DNA of 6,824 nt. Origin: Clostridiales bacterium (GTDB lineage: Bacteria > Bacillota > Clostridia > Lachnospirales > Lachnospiraceae). The position numbers and the translations under genes are program-made. The number at the start of each line of letters is the position of its first letter. Positions within the stretch are counted from its first letter, which is position 1. Where the stretch lies: NCBI GenBank assembly GCA_019416265.1, contig DXXQ01000148.1, positions 1 through 6,824 of the forward strand, read 5' to 3'. The notes below the pieces were generated by a model, which saw only the letters and a list, made by a program, of their open reading frames with translations, searched no databases and was not told where the DNA came from. Below are positions 1 through 5,436 of this stretch, piece after piece.

Positions 1-248
<248 letters not shown>

Positions 249-464
249 AAGTGTTTGATTTGCTCAAGACAACCAACTAGCTTAGTTATCTCTCGCGTTT
301 TTACTGTTTGGTTCGAAAACCGTTCATTAAAAATGAAGTTCGCTTTCTTTCGAAATCGAACCGCATTCGCATTTAACTTACGTTAAACGCTCATGTGTAA
401 AGAATTTTCGAGAATCGTATGTGTTTCACTGTTTAGTTATCAAGGTTGTCTATCTTGCGACAGC
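249..464 (-). other. rRNA operon leader (pre-16S 5' leader)
   Basis: These ~215 nt lie between the predicted rRNA start (about 464) and mature 16S, and contain no credible gene. Read on the minus strand, they hold several inverted repeats. The best is a 9-bp stem closed by a GUAA (GNRA) loop at 369-390. Another is a 6-bp stem (323-328 with 332-337) nested inside a 7-bp closing pair TCGAACC/GGTTCGA (356-362 with 310-316). Such folds are expected in leaders that form the RNase III processing stalk and help 30S assembly. The 3' partner of the processing stem would lie beyond the window, so the stalk itself cannot be confirmed. Confidence 0.7.
430..462 (-). promoter_or_regulatory. Possible boxB/boxA-like rRNA antitermination site
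   Basis: Just after the predicted rRNA start, the minus strand carries a short inverted repeat, TGTC-N8-GACA (462-447). It is followed directly by AACCTTGATAACTAAACA (447-430), which resembles the CTTTGAAAACTAAACA-type boxA sequences in Firmicutes rRNA leaders. A hairpin followed by boxA near the start of an rRNA transcript is the usual arrangement for Nus-factor antitermination. The boxA match is by eye and the stem has only 4 bp, so the call is tentative. Confidence 0.4.
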
Positions 465-470
465 TCGTTT

Positions 471-499
471 ACTTTATCACATTCAATCGAGCTTGTCAA
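471..499 (-). promoter_or_regulatory. rRNA operon promoter
   Basis: On the minus strand a perfect -35 TTGACA (499-494) is followed after 17 bases by -10 TAAAGT (476-471, 4 of 6 matches). The expected start is near 464. Upstream of the -35 lie three A6 tracts at 504-509, 514-519 and 524-529, exactly 10 bp apart. They form a curved, UP-element-like region typical of strong rRNA promoters. The imperfect -10 would leave room for growth-rate control, which is an inference. Confidence 0.8.
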
Positions 500-546
500 G
501 AACTTTTTTCAAGTTTTTTCAGCTTTTTTGAAGCTTCAAAACTCAA

Positions 547-636
547 CGGAGAAGGAGGGATTTGAACCCTCGCGCCGCTATTAACGACCTACTCCCTTTC
601 CAGGGGAGCCCCTTCGGCCAGCTTGGGTACTTCTCC
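547..636 (-). tRNA. tRNA-Ser (anticodon GGA)
   Basis: This is a complete 90-nt serine tRNA. The 7-bp acceptor stem GGAGAAG/CTTCTCC (636-630 with 554-548) is followed by discriminator G at 547. The anticodon arm is CTCCC-CTGGAAA-GGGAG, giving GGA, which reads UCC and UCU. The extra-long variable arm (class II) follows, then the T arm GAGGG-TTCAAAT-CCCTC. The bases after the discriminator are TTG, so CCA is not encoded. RNase Z cleavage and CCA addition are therefore needed, and rnz lies a few genes upstream. A36-A37-A38 fits the recognition sequence for MiaA-type i6A37 modification. It has its own consensus promoter at 697-725, 54 nt before the tRNA by the predicted start, and no clear terminator before the rRNA promoter. 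Confidence 0.98.
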
Positions 637-696
637 AAATTGCCCTACAATACTTTCGCTCCCGTTTCGACTTATCTGCCGTTCGAAAGCTTTGTT

Positions 697-725
697 ATTA
701 TATCGCACTGTTTTTGTTTTGTCAA
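697..725 (-). promoter_or_regulatory. Promoter of tRNA-Ser(GGA), full consensus
   Basis: On the minus strand TTGACA (725-720) and TATAAT (702-697) are separated by exactly 17 bases: a 12-of-12 match to the housekeeping sigma consensus. The predicted start is near 690. Upstream A-tracts at 730-734, 739-744, 746-750 and 756-760 resemble those of the rRNA promoter, and the first lies the same 4 bases from the -35. Confidence 0.9.
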
Positions 726-770
726 GCACTTTTTCAAGTTTTTTATTTTTACTTGTTTTTGCTTGGCAAG

Positions 771-856
771 CGGAGAGAGTGGGATTCGAACCCACGCGCC
801 CTTGCGGACAAACGGTTTTCAAGACCGCCTCGTTATGACCACTTCGATATCTCTCC
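771..856 (-). tRNA. tRNA-Ser (anticodon UGA)
   Basis: This is a complete 86-nt class II tRNA. The acceptor stem GGAGAGA/TCTCTCC (856-850 with 778-772) is followed by discriminator G at 771. The anticodon arm is GCGGT-CTTGAAA-ACCGT, giving UGA, which reads UCA and other UCN codons by wobble. It has a long variable arm and the T arm GTGGG-TTCGAAT-CCCAC. CCA is not encoded, since the next bases are CTT. The loop has A36-A37-A38, as expected for an i6A37 substrate; it is not a t6A substrate because position 36 is A rather than U. Its own promoter lies at 893-921, about 30 nt before the gene by the predicted start. Together with the GGA isoacceptor 134 bases downstream it covers most of the UCN serine box. 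Confidence 0.98.
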
Positions 857-892
857 GTATTTACTTCTGCGCTGTTTGCCAACGCAAGAAGT

Positions 893-921
893 ATTCTATC
901 ATTAAATTTTCGCTATGTCAA
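893..921 (-). promoter_or_regulatory. Promoter of tRNA-Ser(UGA)
   Basis: On the minus strand TTGACA (921-916) and TAGAAT (898-893, 5 of 6) are 17 bases apart; the predicted start is near 886. A-tracts at 935-941 and 945-950 lie upstream, about one helical turn further from the -35 than in the other two RNA promoters here. The promoter sits in the 122-base gap after ispD, which contains no recognisable intrinsic terminator. Confidence 0.85.
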
Positions 922-978
922 TACAGAATTTGAGTTTTTTTCAATTTTTTCGATTTCCACGAATGAATCCACGAAAGA

Positions 979-1677
979 TCAGTATGTGCGCAGAAATGCC
1001 TCTGCAATATCCAGGTCTTCCGGTGTGGTGATTTTAATGTTCTGATAGGATCCCTGAGCAAGGACAACAGAATTTCCTGTTTCCTGCTCCACCACCATGG
1101 CATCATCTGTCACAGCACTCATATCCTTCTTTCTGATACTTTCATGTGCGTTTCGAATCAATGAATAAGAAAAAATCTGCGGTGTCTGAACTGTCCACAC
1201 TCTGCTTCTCTCCGGTGTTTCCGACACAAATCCCTTATCATCCGCAAGCTTTACCGTATCCTTTGACGGCATTCCGATTACGCATGCCCCGGTTTTGATC
1301 GCCCCTTCCAGACCGCGTTCCAGAATTTCTTCTGTAATAAACGGACGAGCGCCGTCATGGATAAACACATATTCACAGTCCTCACATGCGAGAAGACCGG
1401 CATAAACAGAATCATACCTTTCCCTGCCTCCGGCAATCACGCGCCTCACCTTTGTAAAATTATACTTCCCCACAATTTCTTTTTCACAGTAGGAGACCAT
1501 GTCTTCTCCTGTCACCAGAATAATATCTCTGATCAGAGGACTGTCCTGAAAGCAGCGGAGGGAATAATACAGTACCGGACAGCCCTGTATTTCCAGAAAC
1601 TGCTTCTGTATTTTAGAATTCATCCGTTTCCCCTGTCCTGCTGCCAACACGATTGCTGTATTTTTCCCCGTATTCAT
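979..1677 (-). CDS. ispD: 2-C-methyl-D-erythritol 4-phosphate cytidylyltransferase IspD
   Basis: IspD couples CTP with MEP to give CDP-methylerythritol in the cytosolic non-mevalonate isoprenoid pathway. The 232-aa length is normal for the family. Visible hallmarks are the CTP-binding LAAGQGKRM loop (11-19) with R18, K25 in KIQKQF, HDGARPF (107-113) with metal- and substrate-contacting D108 and R111, W161 and TPQ (165-167), TDDA (190-193), and NIKITTPED (213-221) with K215. They match the E. coli residues R20, K27, D106, R109 and K213 by pattern. The ATG shares its A with the tsaD stop (TAATG), so translation is probably coupled; GGGGAAAG upstream serves as ribosome binding site. It is the last gene of the operon, and no intrinsic terminator follows before the tRNA-Ser promoter. 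IspF is not adjacent. Its presence in a tRNA-modification operon may be incidental or relate to DMAPP supply for i6A (inference). Confidence 0.96.
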   Translation of the reverse strand: MNTGKNTAIVLAAGQGKRMNSKIQKQFLEIQGCPVLYYSLRCFQDSPLIRDIILVTGEDMVSYCEKEIVGKYNFTKVRRVIAGGRERYDSVYAGLLACEDCEYVFIHDGARPFITEEILERGLEGAIKTGACVIGMPSKDTVKLADDKGFVSETPERSRVWTVQTPQIFSYSLIRNAHESIRKKDMSAVTDDAMVVEQETGNSVVLAQGSYQNIKITTPEDLDIAEAFLRTY

Positions 1678-2696
1678 TATCTTTCCCCAAGCTTCAGATT
1701 GGGAACTGCATTCAGATCCCAGCCGTGACGCGTTCCTTTCCTGTATTCATAGTATGCGGCAACGCCGATCATAGCTGCATTATCCGTACAGAACACAGGC
1801 GACGGACGGAAAAAGCTGTATCCGTTCTTTTTACATGCCTTTTCCATTGCATCACGAAGAGTTCCGTTGGATGCCACTCCTCCGGCAATCGCAATTTTAT
1901 CAATCTGATAGTCTTTAGCAGCAAGCATGGTATGTTCTACCAGAACATCCACCACCGCCTTCTGGAAAGAAGCTGCCAGATCCGCACGGTTTACTGCCTC
2001 CCCTTTCATACGGGCATTGTTCAGATAATTCAGAACTGCAGATTTCACACCGCTGAAGCTGAAATCATAAGGGCAGCCTTCAATTTTTGCCCGGGGAAAT
2101 TCAATGGCATCCGGATTTCCTTCTTTCGAGAGCTTATCGATCTTGGGTCCTCCCGGATAGCCAAGCCCGATTGCCCGGGCAACCTTGTCAAATGCTTCTC
2201 CAGCCGCATCGTCTCTGGTACGTCCAAGGATTTCAAATTCTCCATAATCCTTCACTATGACAAGATGGGTATGACCTCCGGACACAATGAGACAGAGAAA
2301 CGGCGGTTCCAGATCCGGATGTTCAATGTAATTGGCGGATACATGACCTTCTATATGATGCACTCCCACAAGAGGAAGCTTTTTGGCATAGGCAATTGCT
2401 TTGGCCTCTGCTACCCCCACCAGAAGAGCGCCTACCAGTCCCGGACCGTAGGTTACGCCAATGGCATCCAGATCATCCAGGGTTACCTCCGCATCAGCAA
2501 GCGCCTGCTCAATGACCTGGTTTATTTTTTCGATATGCTTACGGGATGCGATTTCCGGCACAACACCTCCGTATAATTTATGAAGCTCTATCTGAGAAGA
2601 AATCACGTTTGACAATATCGTTCTGCCGTTTTTTACAACAGAAGCAGCCGTTTCATCGCAGGAGCTTTCAATTGCAAGAATTAATGTATCTTTCAT
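1677..2696 (-). CDS. tsaD: tRNA N6-adenosine threonylcarbamoyltransferase TsaD
   Basis: TsaD is the catalytic subunit that transfers the threonylcarbamoyl group from threonylcarbamoyl-AMP to A37 of ANN-decoding tRNAs, working with TsaB and TsaE. The protein is 339 aa from this start, the usual length. It has the Kae1/ASKHA fold signatures: IESSCDET (9-16), GPGLVGALLVG (84-94), metal-binding H114 and H118 in HHIEGH, VSGGHTH (138-144), AGGVASN (271-277) and D305 in CTDNAA, the third metal ligand. The ATG at 2696 is preferred over the one at 2705 (342 aa, three extra residues MIR). A GAGGA lies 9 bases before 2696 but directly abuts the 2705 ATG, too close to work. The 2705 alternative would overlap the rnz stop as ATGA. 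Its stop overlaps the ispD start. Confidence 0.97.
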   Translation of the reverse strand: MKDTLILAIESSCDETAASVVKNGRTILSNVISSQIELHKLYGGVVPEIASRKHIEKINQVIEQALADAEVTLDDLDAIGVTYGPGLVGALLVGVAEAKAIAYAKKLPLVGVHHIEGHVSANYIEHPDLEPPFLCLIVSGGHTHLVIVKDYGEFEILGRTRDDAAGEAFDKVARAIGLGYPGGPKIDKLSKEGNPDAIEFPRAKIEGCPYDFSFSGVKSAVLNYLNNARMKGEAVNRADLAASFQKAVVDVLVEHTMLAAKDYQIDKIAIAGGVASNGTLRDAMEKACKKNGYSFFRPSPVFCTDNAAMIGVAAYYEYRKGTRHGWDLNAVPNLKLGER

Positions 2697-2701
2697 CCTT
2701 A

Positions 2702-3613
2702 TCATTCCTCATCAAAGTTTAACTCTACACTTTTTCCATCTTTACCTGGATAAGCCCTGGGAAAAATCCCTCTTACTTTATCCATATATTCATCCGGCCT
2801 GACAAGAGACGGGCTGTAATGAGTCAGCCAGAGTTCCCCCACCTGGGCATCACGGGCAATTGTGGCAGCCTCGCGGAACGTCATATGTTTGTATCCCCTG
2901 GCTTTATCTGCCTTATCTTCTTCTCCGTACATTCCCTCACAGATAAACAGATCCGAACCTTTGGCATTTCTCAGAATAGATTCCGTTGGTCTTGTATCTG
3001 TTGTATATGTGAGTTTGATCCCTTTTCGTTCCGGACCCAGAACCATATCGGGAGTGTAAACAACTCCCTCCGCCTCAATGGTCTGTCCCTTCTGAAGAGG
3101 ATTCCAGAATTTAAGGGGAATTTCCTGCTCCCTGGCCCGTTCAGCGGAAAATTTTCCCTGACGGAGGATTTCCAGTGTATAACCGTAACAGAGTACATTA
3201 TGATTCACCTTAAAGGCTGTGATCCGGTATCCATTCAGCTCCAGAACCTGTTCCGGCTGGGTGATTTCTATATATTTAATTTCAAACGGCAGTTCCGGAG
3301 CAATAACGCGAAGGGCACTTACTACTCTTTCCAGCCCCCTGGGGCCCACAAGCGTCAATGGTTCTGTGCGGTCCGCATTTCCCATTGAGAGAAGAAGCCC
3401 CGGAAGACCGCTGATGTGATCCCCGTGATAGTGGGTGAAACAGATAACGTCAATGGGCTTAAAACTCCATCCCTTCTCTTTGATCGCCACCTGGGTTCCC
3501 TCTCCGCAGTCAATAAGGAGACTGCTGCCATTATACCGGGTCATCAACGCTGTCAGCCATCTTTTCGGCAGCGGCATCATGCCTCCGGTTCCTACTAAAC
3601 AAACATCTAACAT
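2702..3613 (-). CDS. rnz: Ribonuclease Z (tRNA 3' endonuclease)
   Basis: RNase Z cuts pre-tRNA just after the discriminator base so that CCA can be added. The 303-aa protein is the short, homodimeric bacterial form. Zinc ligands are all visible: the metallo-beta-lactamase motif H61-Y-H63-G-D65-H66, then H138, D206 in YTTDTRP, and H265 in LTHYS; H243 in YKHMT is the further conserved histidine. The segment about 150-195, with IPLKFWNPLQKGQTIE, matches the flexible exosite arm that grips the tRNA elbow. The start has a textbook AGGAGG 5 bases away (minus strand AGGAGGAAGATATG) within the 18-base gap after rimI. Placement between rimI and tsaD is noteworthy, since tsaB-rimI-tsaD often sit together without it. 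The two tRNA-Ser genes downstream lack encoded CCA and so would be natural substrates. Loss of any zinc ligand is not seen. Confidence 0.96.
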   Translation of the reverse strand: MLDVCLVGTGGMMPLPKRWLTALMTRYNGSSLLIDCGEGTQVAIKEKGWSFKPIDVICFTHYHGDHISGLPGLLLSMGNADRTEPLTLVGPRGLERVVSALRVIAPELPFEIKYIEITQPEQVLELNGYRITAFKVNHNVLCYGYTLEILRQGKFSAERAREQEIPLKFWNPLQKGQTIEAEGVVYTPDMVLGPERKGIKLTYTTDTRPTESILRNAKGSDLFICEGMYGEEDKADKARGYKHMTFREAATIARDAQVGELWLTHYSPSLVRPDEYMDKVRGIFPRAYPGKDGKSVELNFDEE

Positions 3614-3631
3614 ATCTTCCTCCTGCTCTGC

Positions 3632-4066
3632 TCATCCTGTTCTTGTCATAAGAAGCGCGTCTTCTACCGGCTCCTGGTAATATCCCTTGCGGATTCCGTC
3701 TCTCTGAAATCCCATTCTCTCATAAAGACGGACTGCCGTTTCGTTCCCCACGCGTACCTCCAGATGGATGGTCGTAACTCCCCTCTCTGCAGCAAGACGG
3801 ATCAGGCTTTCCATCAGAAAATGTCCGATTCCCTCCCTCTGGCGGTCCAAAGCCACGGCTACATTTGTGATATCACCTTCATCAAGAACCATGAGAAGGC
3901 CACAATACCCCAGAATTCTGCCCTTTTCTTCCACCACGAGAAACATGGCGTCATCTCTGGTAAGAAATGTAAAAAAGCCTTCCTTTGTCCAGGGCACATG
4001 AAACAGTGCAGTTTCAATTTCCATAACCTGTTCCAGGTCATCTACCAGCATTTCCCGGAGAATCAT
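3632..4066 (-). CDS. rimI: Ribosomal protein S18-alanine N-acetyltransferase RimI
   Basis: This is a GNAT-family acetyltransferase of 144 aa that uses acetyl-CoA to acetylate the N-terminal alanine of ribosomal protein S18. The acetyl-CoA pyrophosphate loop QREGIG (76-81) fits Q/R-x-x-G-x-G. E103 in LEVRVGN and Y115 in LYERMGF fall at the same numbers as the catalytic pair of E. coli RimI. The C-terminal GYYQEPVEDALLM segment is typical of RimI. Its ATG overlaps the tsaB stop by ATGA (4063-4066), and a strong AGGAGG lies 6 bases upstream inside the tsaB end. Position between tsaB and rnz/tsaD agrees with the common tsaB-rimI-tsaD order in Firmicutes. Substrate identity (S18 or other N-termini) is family knowledge and cannot be read from the sequence. 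Confidence 0.93.
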   Translation of the reverse strand: MILREMLVDDLEQVMEIETALFHVPWTKEGFFTFLTRDDAMFLVVEEKGRILGYCGLLMVLDEGDITNVAVALDRQREGIGHFLMESLIRLAAERGVTTIHLEVRVGNETAVRLYERMGFQRDGIRKGYYQEPVEDALLMTRTG

Positions 4067-4836
4067 AGGGTTCCTCCTGTTTTCTCCAGTCTGTCCATGG
4101 AACGTACCGGACAGTCTTCCCCTGCGGGCTGTACGCCCCCGTCTTTCTGCGCACGTTCACGCTCTGCCTGGGATACGCGGAGATACTGCGGACTGTGAAG
4201 AGCTGCTTCCTGCATTTTTCCTTCTTTATAATATTTCATTCCCAGAGCCGCAACAGCTGCCGCCCTTTGTTTATTCACATGGGCAGGTGCAAAAGAGAAG
4301 GGCACCTTAAGTTCCTGTTTGATCAGTTCTCCAAACACAGGTACTCCATCCCCCAGGAACGTAACAGGCTGTCCTGTCTCATTCAGGATACGGATCAGCT
4401 CTGCGGCATCCTCTGCCCACTGCTGCCGCACCGGAATCAGCTCATGATTCTCAAATTTATAAATCCCTGTATACACCTGATTTCTTCTTGCGTCCATGAT
4501 CGGGCAGATCAGCCCTTCTGCATCATAGAGATTAAACGCCAGCGCATCCACTGTCGGGACTGAAATCAGAGGTTTTTTCAATGCCAGTCCAAGTCCTTTG
4601 GCTGTAGCTGAACCGATTCGAAGTCCGGTAAAAGACCCCGGTCCTGCAGCCACTGCAATCCCGTCAATGGTATCCATATCAAGTTCTGTCATCTTCACAA
4701 GCTCATCCAGCATGGGAAGAAGCGTCTGTGAATGTGTTTTCTTATAGTTTACAGTGTATTCCGCCAGCAGCGTGTCATCCTCCACAATTGCCACGGATGC
4801 CACGATACCGGAACTGTCAAGTCCTAATATCTTCAT
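4063..4836 (-). CDS. tsaB: tRNA threonylcarbamoyladenosine biosynthesis protein TsaB
   Basis: TsaB is the non-catalytic ASKHA-fold partner that dimerises with TsaD and bridges it to TsaE in t6A synthesis. The N-terminus MKILGLDSSG, the signature GPGSFTGLRIG (65-75), DARRNQVY (115-122) and the late PQYLRVSQAERE (216-227) are all characteristic. It has 257 aa against about 230 in E. coli and B. subtilis. The excess is a ~30-residue polar tail after SQAERE (about 228-257), whose coding DNA also holds the rimI ribosome binding site. The start is supported by GGGAGG 5 bases upstream. It follows tsaE after a 68-base gap rich in inverted repeats, the only sizeable gap in the operon. The glycoprotease-like catalytic metal histidines of TsaD are absent, as expected. 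Confidence 0.96.
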   Translation of the reverse strand: MKILGLDSSGIVASVAIVEDDTLLAEYTVNYKKTHSQTLLPMLDELVKMTELDMDTIDGIAVAAGPGSFTGLRIGSATAKGLGLALKKPLISVPTVDALAFNLYDAEGLICPIMDARRNQVYTGIYKFENHELIPVRQQWAEDAAELIRILNETGQPVTFLGDGVPVFGELIKQELKVPFSFAPAHVNKQRAAAVAALGMKYYKEGKMQEAALHSPQYLRVSQAERERAQKDGGVQPAGEDCPVRSMDRLEKTGGTL

Positions 4837-4847
4837 TTAATCCTCCC

Positions 4848-4899
4848 GGCACACCTTTGTGCCATCAACAGCCGGCGCCTGTTGCAAAACAGACGTCTG
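4848..4899 (-). promoter_or_regulatory. Cluster of three inverted repeats in the tsaE-tsaB gap
   Basis: Within the 68-base intergenic space there are three self-complementary elements: CAGACGTCTG (4890-4899), CAACAG-N7-CTGTTG (4866-4884) and GGCACA-AAGG-TGTGCC (4848-4863). The last abuts the GGGAGG ribosome binding site of tsaB, so folding could affect its access. None is followed by a T-run, so they do not look like intrinsic terminators. A role in mRNA processing, stability or translational control is possible but inferred only. Confidence 0.5.
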
Positions 4900-4904
4900 C
4901 CCCG

Positions 4905-5348
4905 TTATTGAAAAATCGTCTCGTCTATTCCTTCCACCGTGATTCTGCGGTAATCAAAGCCCTCTTCCAGATTCTTCTCAATCCTGACCCGGATTCTTTC
5001 CCGGGGCAAAATTTCTTCGATCAGCTCCGCCCACTCGATCAGGCAGATTCCCTGTCCGAAGAAGTAATCGTCATAACCGATCTCTTCCATCTCTTCAATA
5101 TCTCCGATACGGTATACATCGAAATGGTAAAACGGAAGACGGCCACTCTCATATTCCTGAATAATCGTAAAGGTAGGACTGCAGATCGGTTCAAAAATAC
5201 CCAGCCCTGCAGCGACTCCCTGTGTGAATACGGTCTTACCCACGCCAAGATCTCCGTTAAGGGTATAAATCTGTCCCGGGCGGGCATGTTCTCCTATTTT
5301 TTTACCCAGAGCAAAGGTTTCCTCCGGGGTTCTTGTCTCTATAATCAT
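4905..5348 (-). CDS. tsaE: tRNA threonylcarbamoyladenosine biosynthesis ATPase TsaE
   Basis: TsaE is a small P-loop ATPase that resets the TsaB-TsaD complex during multiple-turnover t6A formation. The 147 aa from this start is the usual size. Walker A is GDLGVGKT (32-39). The switch-like SPTF (57-60), the HFDVYR strand (75-80, with D77) and IEW (104-106) are all conserved family features. The reading frame stays open upstream to an ATG at 5549. That longer version would add 67 residues with a hydrophobic stretch and would run across the divergent promoter and the start of the neighbouring isomerase gene. The ATG at 5348 instead has AGAGGTGA 5-6 bases upstream (5354-5361) and gives the normal N-terminus MIIETRTPEET. 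It is the first gene of the six-gene operon, with promoter at 5382-5410. Confidence 0.96.
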   Translation of the reverse strand: MIIETRTPEETFALGKKIGEHARPGQIYTLNGDLGVGKTVFTQGVAAGLGIFEPICSPTFTIIQEYESGRLPFYHFDVYRIGDIEEMEEIGYDDYFFGQGICLIEWAELIEEILPRERIRVRIEKNLEEGFDYRRITVEGIDETIFQ

Positions 5349-5360
5349 AGTCGTCACCTC

Positions 5361-5389
5361 TTGCACAATCATCCTCTGCATATTATAAT
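5361..5389 (+). promoter_or_regulatory. Promoter of the cyclophilin gene
   Basis: On the plus strand a perfect -10 TATAAT (5384-5389) lies 17 bases after a weak -35 TTGCAC (5361-5366, 3 of 6). The predicted start near 5396 gives a leader of about 41 nt. The -10 lies in the palindrome TATTATAATA (5381-5390) and shares bases with the opposing tsaE promoter. Confidence 0.7.
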
Positions 5390-5410
5390 AGAGCGAACAG
5401 GGAAATACAA
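5382..5410 (-). promoter_or_regulatory. Promoter of the tsaE-tsaB-rimI-rnz-tsaD-ispD operon
   Basis: On the minus strand -10 TATAAT (5387-5382) follows TTGTAT (5410-5405, 3 of 6 for the -35) by 17 bases. The predicted start near 5375 would leave a leader of about 27 nt before the tsaE ATG at 5348, enough for its AGAGGTGA site. It overlaps the plus-strand promoter, so the two are probably mutually exclusive at any instant. Confidence 0.65.
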
Positions 5411-5436
5411 TACTTTTTGAAAAGGAGAATAAAACT

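Noticed and set aside
526..541. 16-bp palindrome TTTTGAAGCTTCAAAA as a terminator for tRNA-Ser(GGA)
   Set aside because: On the minus strand it is followed by A-runs, not T-runs, and its stem is AT-rich; it is better explained as part of the A-tract region of the rRNA promoter.
562..933. Plus-strand open frames across 393-933
   Set aside because: They run antisense through two tRNA genes and their promoters, lack ribosome binding sites, and show no protein family features.
1653..2576. 307-codon plus-strand frame opposite tsaD
   Set aside because: It is an antisense shadow of a strongly conserved gene; composition and lack of a ribosome binding site do not support coding.
2819..3388. 189-codon plus-strand frame opposite rnz
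   Set aside because: Antisense shadow of a gene whose zinc ligands are all intact; no start signal.
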